From NCBI GenBank assembly GCA_947095535.1, contig OX352774.1, forward strand, positions 33,930,496 to 33,994,495: a stretch of 64,000 bases of DNA, written 5' to 3'. Position numbers and translations under genes: made by a program. Shown piece by piece: positions 23,401-37,320 of the stretch (position 1 is the stretch's first letter; every line of letters starts with the position of its first letter). The notes under the pieces were generated by a model, which was given only the letters and a program-made list of their open reading frames with translations, had not been told where the DNA came from and did not search any database. This stretch comes from Poecilobothrus nobilitatus (taxonomy: Eukaryota; Arthropoda; Insecta; Diptera; Dolichopodidae).

Positions 23401-24894
23401 TATTTAATATTTTTTTTTTTTTTAATATTTTCATAAGTTAACAAAGTAATATGAAAATATAAAATGAAATTATTTCTTGTGAAAAAAAAAAAAAGCTTTT
23501 ATTTACCTTTGACATTTTTTGTTATATTTTTTTTATGATGTTTGTTGCGTTTGAGCAGATCATAAATATAAGATTTGAAAAATTAAAAAAAAAAAAAAAA
23601 TTTTTTCTATTAACATTTCTTTTAAAATGATTAGATACCAAAAAAAGAAAATTTAATATAGGTATGTATATATATATATACAATATTTCAAAATATGCAC
23701 TTAGAGATCATATTATACTTCGTATAATAATGAACAGAATTATTTCACGCTTAGAAAAAAAGAAATCTTGTTTTGTTGATTTTTTTAAATATATTCTTCA
23801 AATATCATTTCGAAAATTTTTAAATTTAGGGGCGAATACAACCTTATGAATGGTAAAATAAAATATTCAAATGTATTAAAAAGAAGTTTTTAAATATGTC
23901 TAATTTGTTTTTGTTAAATTGGTTTTTAAAAAATGCCTATAATGTATTCAAATTAAACTAGCGTTACATTGTTATAATACATATGTATTAATCTATTTGA
24001 ATCTTATAAACTAACGTCTTTTCCATTTCTTACACCAGGGCAAGGGTAATCCCTAACACCATTTCTGAAAAGCTTTTAGTTTAAAATGCGTTCTCCCAAG
24101 CAAATTTTTTTCTTGTTATTATGTATTTTTAGAAAAACGCAAAAAAAATATCGAAAGTAAATGATATTGGGTCGTTATAGAAGCTTCGATGAGTAACAAA
24201 TCTGAAAGGAATAAAGGATAATTTAGCTCTTCAAGTTGTGAAAACATATTATTTTTGAAATAGATAGTATTAGAAGTAAATAGATAAATCTTTGTCGGAT
24301 AATAAAATATAAATGTCGGTAGATTGCTATATTGTAGTCGTCGGATCCTAATCAGAAATTTGATTTTAAGTTATCGCGATTTTGATCTTTATTTTATTTA
24401 GGAGTACCTCAAATTACAGTTTATTTCTTTAACCCATTTTCGATTCTCGCATATCTACCTACAGACACCTTTCCAAATATTTTTATTTTGGTGTTTTTAA
24501 ACTCTAAGATCTTCTAAAGTTATTTTATCTCAATTTCGATTTTTACCGATTACTATATATTTATCCCTATAAAGAAATGATACACATAGATACATATACT
24601 ACATACTATATATTTACATAGATAATATTGATCGAGAGCATAAAACTGGAATGCTAGGACTCAAATTTCACATTTTCAAACAAAAAATAACGAGTTCAGG
24701 TGTAGATTTTGTTTTGAAAAAGTTAGATTTGAATTAAGCCCAGTTTTATACATTTCTTTCTCTAAGCTCCTTAATACATACTTAATTTGAAGACCTCCCT
24801 TCCAAAATTATTCCAACCACTACCTTTACCCCAAATCAAAAAAATGCTTCAACTAAAGCATGGATCTAACTCTATTGATTAATTTAAAATAGAG
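20401..24894. other. AT-rich DNA with one less AT-rich patch
   Basis: Positions 20440-20900 are of more balanced composition than the flanks and could be a worn transposon piece, but no motif is readable on either strand. The rest holds poly-A/T tracts (21430-21560, 21700-21850), TA microsatellites (22750-22770, 23665-23685) and low-complexity frames of no evident meaning. Confidence 0.55.
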
Positions 24895-27764
24895 GTAGCT
24901 TTTTTTTTTTTATGAGGGTAGATGGGAATCACCGAAAGACACTATAGAGGAGGGAAAACGAGCACGAGGTGTGTTCGTCTTTAACCCACTAAACACTACC
25001 TCCCGTTTTTGACCAAACAATAGACTATACGACCTTTAGTACTAATTTACTGCCTGGTCAGAGAAAGTTGAGTTAGGGAAAGAAAATAGATTCCAAATTG
25101 GCAGGCATATTGTGAACAAAGTTGTTAATATTCACCTTAAGCTTAGCTTAAGTTAATTAAAAGCAACTTTGTTTGTAGTATACTTATATTTAGATCGTTG
25201 TCGAAGTTTTCGAATCTAATCGAATGTAAACTATTTTTTGGTATAAAAGCTTTTTTAAAAATTTTTCAAAAAAATACAATAATTTTTTTTTAATTTATAA
25301 GAAAAATTTTGTACAGCCAAAAAAAAAATATTTTTATTCAAGTAACAGCAGTTCATACGTCACTGATATTTTACGTGTTTAACTGGTGTTAATTTATTTA
25401 TTTTTCAGTACAATGCGTCATAAAAGAAAAAAAATTTAAAATATTTTAAAAATTTTAATTTAAATCGTTTATACTTTTAAACATTTTATTATTTCTATTT
25501 TTTTTTCCCCCAATTGAAAAAATCAAACCGGAAATGTCATTACTTTTTAATTAGAGTAGAAATGATTTTTATTTTTTTTAAATTTTATTTTCTTTAATTA
25601 TATTATATGTACGTAAGTAAGTATAATATATATATATTAAATAAAAACGTGTCTAAAAATTGTTAATTCCCACAATTGTACCATTGGTCAGTTAACATTT
25701 TTTCTTTTATTTATGCACTTTGATAAATGGGAAATTTTTTTTTCTATTGATCTGCCGAATTGTTGTATTTGAAAAAAGAAACTTAAAATTTGTAGATTTG
25801 AATTTTCTGAGGCAATTTAATTAAGTAGATTCAAAATAAATTTATTATTTCCTATAGTGTTTGAAAAATCCAATCAACGTATGGTTGTTATACAATTTAT
25901 ATGGGACATTAGTTTAGCCTAATTTAGCCTTATTATCATAGTTAACCACAACGTGTTAGATGAAACTGAAGTTTAATCAATTAAGAACCTTTTGAATAAG
26001 GGCTAGTCTCTAATAGATGAAGAAGTTTGATCTAATCGGTCTTAAAAAAGCCCAAGTAAAAGCCCAAGTAAATTATGTTTTATTTTTTCTATCAAAATTT
26101 TGTGATTATTGTATTTGCGGCAATATTTTTTAATAAATAACCAATAGTGTAATTTTCATTTGATTTATGATAATTGGTATCCTAAAGAGAAAATTTAATT
26201 ACTTAATTAATGTTCACTTAAATAAATTTAAAGATAAATAAATTAATTAATGAATAACAAATAGTTAAAAAACAAAAAAAAAAATTTCGAAAGAAACTTG
26301 ATTTATTTGTTTTAAATGGCGCCATTATAAGTAAATGCTATTTACTAAAATAAATAGTTTTCAAAACTTTTAACTAACATCAAACGTATTTTTTTATTAT
26401 TTCCGATGTATTTATTTTTGAGTATACTTATACTTATTAGAAATAATTTTATTTTGAAATAAAAAATTATATTCAAATATTTTTAAAAGAGTACTTAAAG
26501 GTGATGTAAAAACCGCCACTAGTTATACAAAAGTAATAAAAGATTTTCTATTAGCTTTTTGGTGGACAGAGACGTGTTATCTTGTCATACGAATGTTGAT
26601 ACTGAAGTACAATTTGAAATTACATCAAAAACTTTAAAATGATAAAATGGCAACACAACATACATAACATCTTTATTCCATTGTAGTTATATCTTGAAAA
26701 AGAAATCATAGTGTGCTCCAGAAAATATATACTAGAAAATTAACTATGGGAAATTTAAAATTGCAGAAACAGCATGTTGTTTTAGTCTTTGTCTCATAGT
26801 TTTATCTTTTTGTTAATCGAAGATATCAAGTGCCCCCTCAGAAATCTAAATAAAATTATGTACCCCAAAGAATGAAATTTTTAGTTGAAAAATTCATTTC
26901 TTCTTTTATAATTATTACAAGGCTCAGAAACATAAAATCTGCTTAATATTACTATAATCTGCTAAAAATTACTATTAAATTACAAAAGTATTACTTATTG
27001 GTCCTCTGAAATTTTTAATCATTTAATTTTTTTAAAAACCAATTTTCTATACTAGGTATAAGTAAAGTAATGTACTTACATATATTTAATTATTTATCTA
27101 AAATATATTTTGAAAATTATTTGGATTTTTGATCATTACTGCATTACTGTTCAATATTTGTACCATTATCTGAAAAAAGAAATCTCAAATAAAAATTTAA
27201 ATCATGAATTTCGGCATCGAATTTTTATGATTTCAAAAATATTTTTTTAGATGCAATTTGCCCAGGTTTCGATAGTTTTGTTAGTTTGAAATTTAGTTTT
27301 TTCCAGATATAGAGGATGGAACAATTATTATTTTTATAAGTAAATTAATTCGGCACAATATGATAAGATGTTAGTTTTATTTTCCATCTTTCCCTCTTAG
27401 CTCTATTTAATGGTAGCATCAACTCTTCATAACCTAGAAAAAAAAAGTTTATAGATGGGGAATCGTTCAATGTTGTCTTTAGGGTACATAAATATTTACT
27501 TAATCAACTTTGTTAATGAATTAATGAACTATTATAGCTAGGCATTACACAAACCTTAAAATTCTTCGAGATAAGGAGTTTCCTTTTAAACCCGTAAATG
27601 TTGCTCTCAAAAACAAGCCAATACACACATAAAACAATAGCTGGTTTTCTATTAATATTTATTTACGCTGTGACCATACAGGCCTGACCTAATTTAGATC
27701 TTAAACGATCAACTAGACATTTATCTCTAAATCACTGCAATACCAGTAATTAATAATAGACATT
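24895..27764. other. Unassigned DNA, possible decayed repeat at its left end
   Basis: The stretch 24910-25090 (AGGGTAGATGGGAATCACCG, CCACTAAACACTACCTCCCG) has unusual complexity for the window but no recognisable family. The remainder is plain AT-rich DNA. A short direct duplication, AAAAGCCCAAGT, occurs twice at about 26045-26068. Confidence 0.5.
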
Positions 27765-28060
27765 GTAACAGGGCAGTGATTGTTCGGTTAAGATTAGATT
27801 AGAACTTTCCTCATATGAAGTTTTGTAGAAGCTGTAAAGAATGAAAAAGCAGAGGCATCAATTTAACTACATTTATTATGTGAATGTCCGGTTCTTGTTT
27901 TAAAAAAAAATTTCTAAGGAAATATTTATTAAATAACCTTTTCAATTTATGGAACGATTTACAGCTGTGTTTTGTAATAAACTCCCAATGATTTAATTAG
28001 GAAGAAAAACTAATCCAAGGTATAACAACAGGAATTTTAAATTATTATAAAATACATAAT
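27765..28060 (+). pseudogene. LINE C-terminal zinc-binding domain relic, copy 1
   Basis: Piecing together frames gives MKFCRSCK, then after a shift EKAEASI, LHLLCECPVL, and then YLLNNLFNLWNDL. The C-x2-C ... H-x4-C pattern followed by PVL is the zinc-binding segment at the end of ORF2 in R1/LOA/I-type LINEs, after the ribonuclease H domain. At least two frameshifts and three stops are present. The following GGTATAACAACAGGA resembles the GGTATCACA 3' untranslated start seen in the better copy at 37321-37826. It is a 5'-truncated, old insertion. Confidence 0.7.
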
Positions 28061-30599
28061 AGATAATAAATTAAACCAGTTTATAGCTTAAATGAATTTT
28101 ATTAATGATGTATATAGTTTAAAATCATAATTATCTTCATTTTCTGATTACTTATACATATTATATTAATTTTATGATTTAAATAAATACCCATAATTTT
28201 AAGATTTTTATCATTTTATGCAATCAACATACTTAGTTACAAAACTTGAGTATCTTTAATAACAAATTAATTTTATTTTTGTAATAAAATTATGGAATTT
28301 ATACTTTACATATATAATTATTATTTTTTTTATGATACACTTTGATTAAATTATCATTAAATCTTATCACACTTTATAAATTCAATTTAATAAAAAAAAA
28401 AAAAAAAAAAAACTTGAATATAAACATCCTGAAATAATAATAAATTATATTTTTATAGATACATATATATAAAATGAATGTATATCTGTGTATCGTATAT
28501 TTGTATCTACATATATTTATTGCTAATCATCTAAGATACAACAAATATTAAACGGATGTTGAACGTATTATTAATATTTATGTATGTATATATATATATA
28601 TATATACATTTTATTACTTTATATTGATACATGTATGAGATAAAATATGAACGAAATATCTAAATTTAATCTAAAACAGTAAATCGTAATTGTAATAACT
28701 GTTTACGCGTATTGAAAATTTATTTCTCAATAAAGATATCTTAAGATACAATATAATAAAAAAAAAAAACAAAACAAAACAAAACAGAACAAAATTGTAA
28801 TACCAGGTGAAATTTATAATTATGTATTACTATTTACTATTAAAAGTAAAATTGATAGTATACTATAAATATTTATTTATTTTTATTATTTAATCTTTTA
28901 GTGATAAAAAAAAAAAAAATGTTATAACTATGTTTTAAAAGATTTAGATTTCATTTTGTCCGTTACACTATTTAAAAGCTTCCGAACTGCTTTCTTATGT
29001 TATTCAAAAAATTGTTTTGTAGAAGAAGATATTTTGAAAATTATACATTAAATATGTGGTTGTTAAAATGATGTATTCTTTTTATGTTTAATACTTTATG
29101 TTTAAGTTCACCGCTTCAGCAAATTTGTTCTGAACAATTTAAAAAACAAAAGAGAATTCTCTCAACGACAATTTATCGCGCTTCAGAAGAATTTTTCTGC
29201 AGAAGAAAAAAAAATGTAGGCAGATAATTCCGTCTATTTAATAAAAAAAAAATTTTTTTTTGAATATGTCACATTATATGGCAAAATGACAGTTGAAAAA
29301 AAAGTTAAAGTTAAATCAACTTTTTTTCCGGAGATAAAAAAAAAAAAAACTTCTGGAGAACATTTGAAAAAAGAGAGAATTCAAATTTTTATATAAAAAA
29401 CATACGCGAATATTAGTGCGGCTAAAATATCCGTAGCAGTAAATCCAGCATAACACCGAACAATTAATGACCGATGAAGAAAAATAGATGCAGTCGAAGA
29501 GTGATTTATAAAGGTGGGTTTTTAATATAAAGGAAGGAAGTGTGTACTTGTAAAATACTAATTTGTTATTGGAATGGATAATTTTTTTATATAAGCTCCG
29601 TTATTTATGATATATTCTCTATTTTTTAGTCATAATATTTTGAATAAACTAATATTCCTTAAAGCTTTATTGATTGCTTCAGCACATTTAGTTCCGAACA
29701 ATTTTTTTTAAAAGAGAATTCTAACTTTAATGAAAAATGGCCTTTGCTATCTGCCAGATTTATGTGACTGTTTATATCAGTCAATAAATAAATAAATAGT
29801 TATATGCAATTACTTCCCAAATTTTTTTTTTTTTTTTAATTTTGTTATTCTTTATAAAAAAAAATTTTTTTATGCATACTTGAATATACTTTGCATGTTA
29901 GTTGGTAGTTGGTTAAATCAGATAATTAACGGAAAAAAGTATTTACTATTTCAGTGCGTAACATAATAATAGTGTAGTTGTATACGAGCGAACTATAAGA
30001 TGTTTCATAAGATGCATTCAAAATATATTATTTTTAATTTCTTATAAATAAAAAAAATGTACCATTTTTAACTTAAGATTTAAAATATATGAAGAATACA
30101 AACATTTTTTTTTTTTTGGATACTTAAATAAGTTTGATAGGTAATTGAAAAAAAAAAAAATAATTACTTAAGGCGAAGATCCTGAATGAGGTATTTTGAA
30201 TAGAATCGATTTTATTCATCGGTCTTCCAGTTCTTCCTCTTCAATATCATTCTATTTTAGTTCAGAAAGAAACATCAAGGATCAGGTTTGATAATAAAAT
30301 AAGCATTTCTATCTTTATGATACGTTGGAATAACTATCTAACCGTTTTCAATTGAGTTTGAATTTTTCAAATAACTGCTATGATTTATATGTTATTTTTG
30401 GAGTTTTTTCTGAACTTTATCAATCAGTTAATCTTCACTATAAAAATCGGTGACTAGGGTGAGTGATCAACGTGATCACAATTATTGCAAAGAATATATA
30501 AAGAGTAAAAACGAATATATAACGAGTAAACGGTTGAAATTAAATAAACAATATTTGTATTTACATAATATCTTGAATGGAAAAGCGACTAAAAACTTG
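28061..30599. other. AT-rich DNA with an internal repeated motif
   Basis: The stretch contains a (TA)n run (28583-28606) and an (AAAAC)n run (28765-28794). A diverged about 48-bp sequence occurs twice, GCTTCAGCAAATTTGTTCTG at 29113 and GCTTCAGCACATTTAGTTCC at 29676, each followed by AGAGAATTCT. It may mark a worn dispersed repeat. No gene is supported. Confidence 0.55.
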
Positions 30600-30790
30600 C
30601 TCACAATTGACTTAAATGTGACAAGGAAATTATACAGTCTTTTCTTTTCAGCCGTGGCTGTAAATGCCGTAAGAGGGAATTATCCTTAGGACGTGGGTGC
30701 GATTCGAACCTACACTCCTCCGGTATTTTATACTCTCTTACATCTCTATACTCTATACTTTCTTATCGGGCGAAGCCCCCCGCTTGCTTG
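30600..30790 (-). mobile_element. tRNA-derived SINE, copy 2
   Basis: On the minus strand the head GGGGGGCTTCGCCCGATAAG is followed by a well-preserved B box, GGTTCGAATCGC (30709-30720). The family body follows: CATTTACAGCCACGGCTGAA and TTTCCTTGTCACATTTAAGT. The A box region is diverged by a TATAGAG-type expansion. A 79-codon plus-strand frame overlapping it is antisense SINE and not a gene. Confidence 0.75.
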
Positions 30791-33700
30791 CAAAAATAGA
30801 AAAATAATTTTAAATAATTTTTTTTTAGGAAAATTATAAACTCAATATATAGTACTTATAATGAATTATATTTTCCGCAATTTCACTAACAACAATACTT
30901 TTTTAAAAATAGTTATTTAAAAAAGACAAATGGTTAAATCTAGATTTAGATTCTTTATGATAAAAATATATAGGCAAAAAAATAATAAAAAGATATGAAA
31001 AATATAAATAGAAAAATTTTTTTTTCTTCAAAAATAATAAAAATAAAATATAACAAAAGCTATAAAATCAAAATAAAAAAAAACAAAACATATAAAAATG
31101 TACATCTTCTTTAATATTTCAACTATATACATATATAGGAAAATTTTCTATGGAAATCAATCTGAGACATGAATCTTTCAACTTTTACTATACGATACAT
31201 ACATATACTTATAGTTATACTATCATCATCGTCTTCAACATCCTTCTACCACCTTATTTTTCTGTTATATTTTCTCTATTTTTTTTTTTGTTTATCATTA
31301 ATTTTCTTATGTCCAAGTCATTGAATACCAAAAATACCAATAACTGAAAAAAAAAAAAAACAAAATGCCATGTTTTACTGATACCACATTATATACCCAT
31401 ACAAAAATATACAAATGGTATTTTTTTTTTTAATTTTTTGCACAGAAAAATGGAATTGAATGAAATGGTATCAATGGTCATGTCGGATTATTATATAAAA
31501 TTGCCTAACATGAATGGCTTGGTCAGGAAATTCATCCGTTTTGTATAGTAAAAAAAAAATTATAAAAAAAAAAAAGAAAAGAAACACAAAAAAAAAAACA
31601 AAACAAAGAAATGAAAGAAATGAAAAATAATATCCTGTTTATATTGTTATCTATTAATCTTAAGCTGTTAAAAATAAAATTGTAAATAGATTTTCTTATT
31701 TTTCTCTTCTCTTTTTAGATTTTATTTTATTTATATTTTGATATCTTTTCCAAAAGTTTTTATTTTCCGACCATTTCTTATAAATGGTTTTTAAAAATAA
31801 GGATAGTATTGGACAAATGCTTATAGTTATTAATTATTATACATAATAATGCATATCTGTTCTGTATAGTTCTGTTTTTAACGCTATAATAATCCGACCA
31901 TATCGTTACCTTTCATGCATTTTTTTTTTTTCAATTTTTATCAATTTTCATCAATTTCAATTTTCTGTCAATTTTTTTTTGTTATCTAATTTTTGTTCTA
32001 AATTATATATTGGTAAAATAGTGAAAAAATCTATTGAAGACATAAACCAAACTTTATTATTTCAATAATAAACACAAACCAATCATTAAATAAACATTTA
32101 TTTTTTTCACGACTTTCCCGAGATTTTCAAAATAGAAAACTCAGTACTTACATGTGTATTTAAATAAAAAATTAAAAAACACTTTGATTGTGTAAAAAAA
32201 AGAAGGATTAAAAATTAGAATATATCGGTTCTAAATCTGATTATTAAACATATTATTGATATTTATTTGAATCAAATACAAGATGTTTGATATGATTATT
32301 TGATTTTTAGATATTTCTTTTAAAGATAACTTATTAAAAACCAAAAATATATTCTTTTAATTTAATTAAAATAAATATTAGTTTAAATAGCTTTCTTTCT
32401 AGCACAGAAATAAAAAGAAATAACTCAGGATTATTTTATACCAGTCATTGATAAATGAGTTACGGTCTACCTACGAGTTTTACTAAGTTTTACCGTTTTA
32501 CTAAAAATGTTATTAGGTTCGTGTCCTAGATAAAATGTTTAAGATTTATCTTAGTTTTAAATTTAATTTATCTAATTCTTGCCATATGGAAAGTGTGATT
32601 GAGTTATACAAAAATAATTATATATGTAACTATTTAATTATTTTTTATTTATAATTTTTTTTCCAAGACTGTGTCTATTTTTTGTTTTTCTGTGTACATA
32701 CTTATAGAAAGAAAGTAAAGGTGTCGTACAATTGAAAGGAATTTTCTCCGAAAGAAAATTATTTTGCGAGAAATTCTTTTCATGTTTATTTTCTTTTTGT
32801 TTTTTCTAATTTAATTATTTCAAATTTGTCTGAAAATCAAAGATTTGACAAGAGTGAGTTAAAAAAATTGTTTTTCATTTTCAATTTATATTTTATTTTT
32901 AACAAGAATATTTCAAGAATGCGAAATTTACGTTACATAATTTAATAAAAACACAGTGCTAATTTTGATATTTTGGTACTTTGGAAAAGAAAAAGAAAAA
33001 AGAGAAAAAAAAAAATGTTTACTTGTTTTGGCAATTTATTTTCTATTAAATTCTATGTAAGTAATAAACTGTTTATATGTGGGCTCCGTGGAAAATTTTT
33101 AGTGTAGCAAAGAAAAAAAAAATTCTTATATAGGAAGCGGAAATGTTCAAAATTAAAACTAAAATAAAACTTTTAAGTGTAAATTTTAATTACCTGCGAA
33201 GTATGTATGTATTATGTACCATATTTCCGGTAAGGAACATTAAAGAAATTCTATATTATACATTTGATAGTTCAAATGACTTAAAATTATAATGTAAAGT
33301 AATAAAAATCGATTTAGAGTGGGATAAGTGCCGTAACAAAATATTACATAAATAAATAATAGAAAAATTTTAGAATTACATTTTTTTTTTTATAAAATTC
33401 TAAAATGTTAGGAAATCCTCTTGTATGCTATACAAATGATTTGTAAATTTTAAACTGAAAAATAAAGTAAGAAGAAAAGGAAAATTTTAAGAGTTCTAAA
33501 TATATTGAAAATAATGCTAAGAATAATGCTTTTTAGCCATCAGGTTTAATAAAATGGATGGAATTTTTTCTTAAGATATTGTATTCTTAATTTATATTCC
33601 AAAAGTGGAGCTGTCGTCAATTATTACCTTATGCAGGAAAGTGCTTCAATTGTTGGATTCATTGTTCCCTTATAGTCCCATTTTAATATTCCTACATCCT

Positions 33701-35099
33701 ATAGTTCCCTTATTGTTTCCACTTTTGTATTCCTACTTCATAGTAAATATACTGCTTAAGCAGTTAGCGGTACAGTTACATACAGATATTACAATTGGCT
33801 TAGTCACCTGACACTACGGTGAAGATATTTTTGATGTCTTTGCAAGATTCCCACCTCTCTTAGGAAAACTAAAAAATTTTGGAAAATTTAAACTGAGTTG
33901 GATGCAAAATTTAAATTTATAGTTAAATTAAATTTAGGTTTCATGTTTTGATTCATATACAATTTTAAATTTGTGCAGCAAGTTGTTTTTGATAATACAT
34001 ATTGTATTACCATTTTTGAAATCACTCCAATTTAGTAAAATACTTAAATAAAGTTTTATAGACTTCCATTTATTTTAACATAAGATAATTGGAACATGTC
34101 AATTTTTTCATTTTTTACTCCATAATTTACAACAAAAAGAATATCTAACTATGTACACATTTTTTCTTTCTTTACAAAAAATCTGTAATTTGTTAACGTG
34201 ATCAAAATTAATTCCGAAAGACCTATTAAAAGTTAAAAAGAATCTTTTAAAATTATTATCACGTAATCGTATTTTTTTTTTTTGTTTTTTTTGGTTCAAT
34301 TTTTATAGTTATAGGTTCGTTATTGATCTTACAATTTCCATTCAGAAAAATTGTTGACAAGAATGAAGGGTGGTAATTACTTACATTATATGGATGGATT
34401 ACGTAATCATTTTTTATTTAATGATATTGAGATTTTTTTGACTTTTTACCTTAGGTACAAGTTAAATGACTTGAAAATTATTTATTTTTTTAAACATTAA
34501 ATTGGTTTGTTTTTGCACAGTATATACGGCTGTTCAAGTATAAGATTTTAAAGGCATATGATTTAAAAATTGATGAAAGGATCTTATTTTGGCGTTTTTT
34601 TTTTTAAACTAGTCAAGTAAAGTAAATTAAAAATGAGCAATTAATGGCGGCAAAAAAACGTAATTGCAAATTTAAATTATAAGATACATTTAATTTTAAG
34701 GAAAAAAGAAAATATTAGCAGTTAAGAAATTTGAATGGCAAAAATTTAAAGTTCTCAAGAATTATCACCATAACTTTATTCCTTTAAAAGATAGATACAG
34801 TTAAAGTTGAGCGCGAACACGTTTCTTTTGAGATTATGTCAAGTTCCTTAAAATACTTTTTCTTCTAAAGAGCAGGGATTTTTTTTTTTCCTTTTAAAGA
34901 GCCGAGATTTTTTTCCGAGTGTGGGATATTTTGTTACTGCTTAAAATATGAACACAAACATCCATTTTCTTGTGCTCATAACTTTGAGTCGATTAAGATA
35001 TATCGCGTCACGACGAAATATATGCTCTAAGATGCGTGAAAAATTAATATTGCTTAATGTTGGTAGTACGTACTTGAATAATTTTTTTTTATTAAAATT
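30791..35099. other. AT-rich DNA, no gene recognised
   Basis: The stretch has many homopolymer tracts (31370-31385, 31560-31610, 33000-33015). A 68-codon frame at 33605-33811 is hydrophobic and pyrimidine-rich without homology that I recognise. The segment 34860-34925 has two similar T-rich arms (AAAGAGCAGGGATTTTT and AAAGAGCCGAGATTTTT). Confidence 0.55.
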
Positions 35100-35235
35100 T
35101 TATTAAATCCTACACACGACGTAAGTGTAATTCTGCCTTACGACATGTACAGCCACGCCTGAAAAGGAAAGGCTGTGTAATTTTCTTGTTACATTTATGT
35201 GGTAGGGAAATGCACTAAAAAAAAAAAATTTCCTA
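35100..35235 (+). mobile_element. tRNA-derived SINE, copy 3 (5' truncated)
   Basis: The body ATGTACAGCCACGCCTGAAA, then GGCTGTGTAATTTTCTTGTT and ACATTTATGTGGTAGG, matches copy 1 at 8335-8400. The promoter boxes are missing apart from a remnant AATCCTACAC after the B box position. It ends in an A run. A minus-strand 64-codon frame across it is a shadow. Confidence 0.7.
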
Positions 35236-37320
35236 ACAATTATTTTGGAACTTTGAAGAACATTGTTATCAAAATTTAACACTAACACACAGAACATATC
35301 TGTGCCAAGACCAAATAATCGGTTGTTCTATTAGATATTATTTAAAAGAAACTTAAATAAACCTTTTGCTTTTTATATTTTAAATAAACATTGAATTTTT
35401 ATGGATGACCATATAATTAAAACGACATAATCCATCATACAAAAATATAATGTTATTTTGTTTGTAACTATTGTTATCAGTTTTCTTTTTGTTTTTTTTA
35501 TCTTAAATTACCATTAGTTTTACAACAATTACAATTCAAAAGAATTTTTTTTTTTGTTTAATATTTTCAAAATTTTTAATACCATTTTTATTAAGTATTC
35601 AATTTTTGTTGTATTTTAAATTCTTTTATACAATATTTAATTATATTTTCGGAAAATCTTTTAACTAAAAAGAATGATAGTGATGGAATGTCACTGAATG
35701 TTTTAATCCAATTCTACTTTCAAAAAAAAAAAAAAAAAAATTTTTCATTTTGTTGTGACAATAATGACTTCTTAGAAAGTGACTTTAATACCATTTTATT
35801 GTAAAATTAAAATCAAATAATTTTATTCAAAAGGTTGATTAAAGTCACTTAAATAAAGACTTAGTAGTGATTTCTTAGTTTTTTTTTGTTTCTTTCTTTT
35901 TTTCTCTTATTCTTTCTTCGTGTTGTTTAAAATACAATTTAAAATCAGAAAAAAAAAAGAAAACAGAATAAAGAAAATTCTTTTTTTTCTTTTTTTTTTA
36001 AATTAGCCTTAATTCTTTAAGATTCTTAATAGTACTAAAATGAAAAATAAAAAAAAAAAAAGAAATTATTAATTATCTGCATTTTTTTCTTACATCATTT
36101 TATTTCTCTCTCTCTTATTTTTTCACTCTTTTGGTTTTTAATGGAATTTTTAACACTTTTTTTTGTAAAAAAATCTTTATTACTTCTTTAAGAATAATTT
36201 CATTCTTTATTTAGGAGAATTCCACTTGAAAATGTGTTTTTTTATTTTTCATTTCTTTGAAAATAATGTTGATTGTAACTTAATTTTGGGTGCAGCGAAC
36301 GTAAATACTAAATAGATGCAACTATATACATAGTAAACAATAAACAACTTAATCAAAAATTGTAGAAAGAGTAAAAGAGATAGAAAAATAAAGGAATCTA
36401 TTAAGTGTGATTAAGCAGATTACATTTTTATTGTATAGAGAGAGGTCAGTTAACTGAAAATTGTATATATACAATATATACATACATATGTATGTATATG
36501 TACTTAATTCTAGAAAATGTATTTAATTTTTAAGAATATTTTCTGTCTCTTTCTATTCCCTTATACGAAACAAGAAATACATAAAATACATACTTCAATT
36601 AGTAATAAAATTCATAAATAAAATTTTCATTTTAATAACGGAATAAATAGTGACAATGCACGAGTCGAACTTTTTTTTCGAACCCGTTATAAATAATTAA
36701 TGACAATGTAAACAATGTTAAATCTAATGTTTTTTATTTTTTTTTTTGTTATTTTTTGTAGCAGATGCAATATTTTACTACAAATCACTAGAAAGAAGAA
36801 CACGAGTGGGTGATACCAAATGTTCCATTTCAATTTTCAACTATTTATATATGTACGTACCATACATGCATACATATATAGTGTAGAATTACATATTTGT
36901 AGTATTTGTAGCGTTTGTGTTTGCAAACGGTGCGAGCTGTCATTATTATGTCATAAAATTTGTTGATTACTATATTACAAGCTAAGTTATTTTTATGTAT
37001 ATGTATTTATTTTGTTTTTTACCCCATTATTATTAAGAAAAAAATAACTTTATTTAGATAAGAATTTAAAAATAAAAATGTTTCAAAAGTTGAAAATAAG
37101 TAAAAAAAAAAAAAAAAAAATGGAAATAAAATTTGAAAACATTGAAAAATAAAGTAATTATTTTATTTATTATGAATGGTTATAAAAAAAATGTTTACGT
37201 AATTTCATTTAAAGATATTAAAAATTAGGAGCTCTTTCAGGATTTTTTTTAAAATTTTTTATACTAAATACATATGTATGTATGTATTTATGTAGTTTTT
37301 AGGATATATGGTTTTAAGAC
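35236..37320. other. AT-rich DNA, no gene recognised
   Basis: The stretch has homopolymer tracts (35720-35740, 35975-36060, 37100-37122) and ATGTATG microsatellites (36470-36500, 36850-36880, 37270-37295). No coding or RNA feature is seen. Confidence 0.6.

Noticed and set aside
33190..33232. Minus-strand ATG...CTTCGCAG|GTAATT as alternative first exon
   Set aside because: Wrong phase for the SH3 exon and embedded in a TATG microsatellite.
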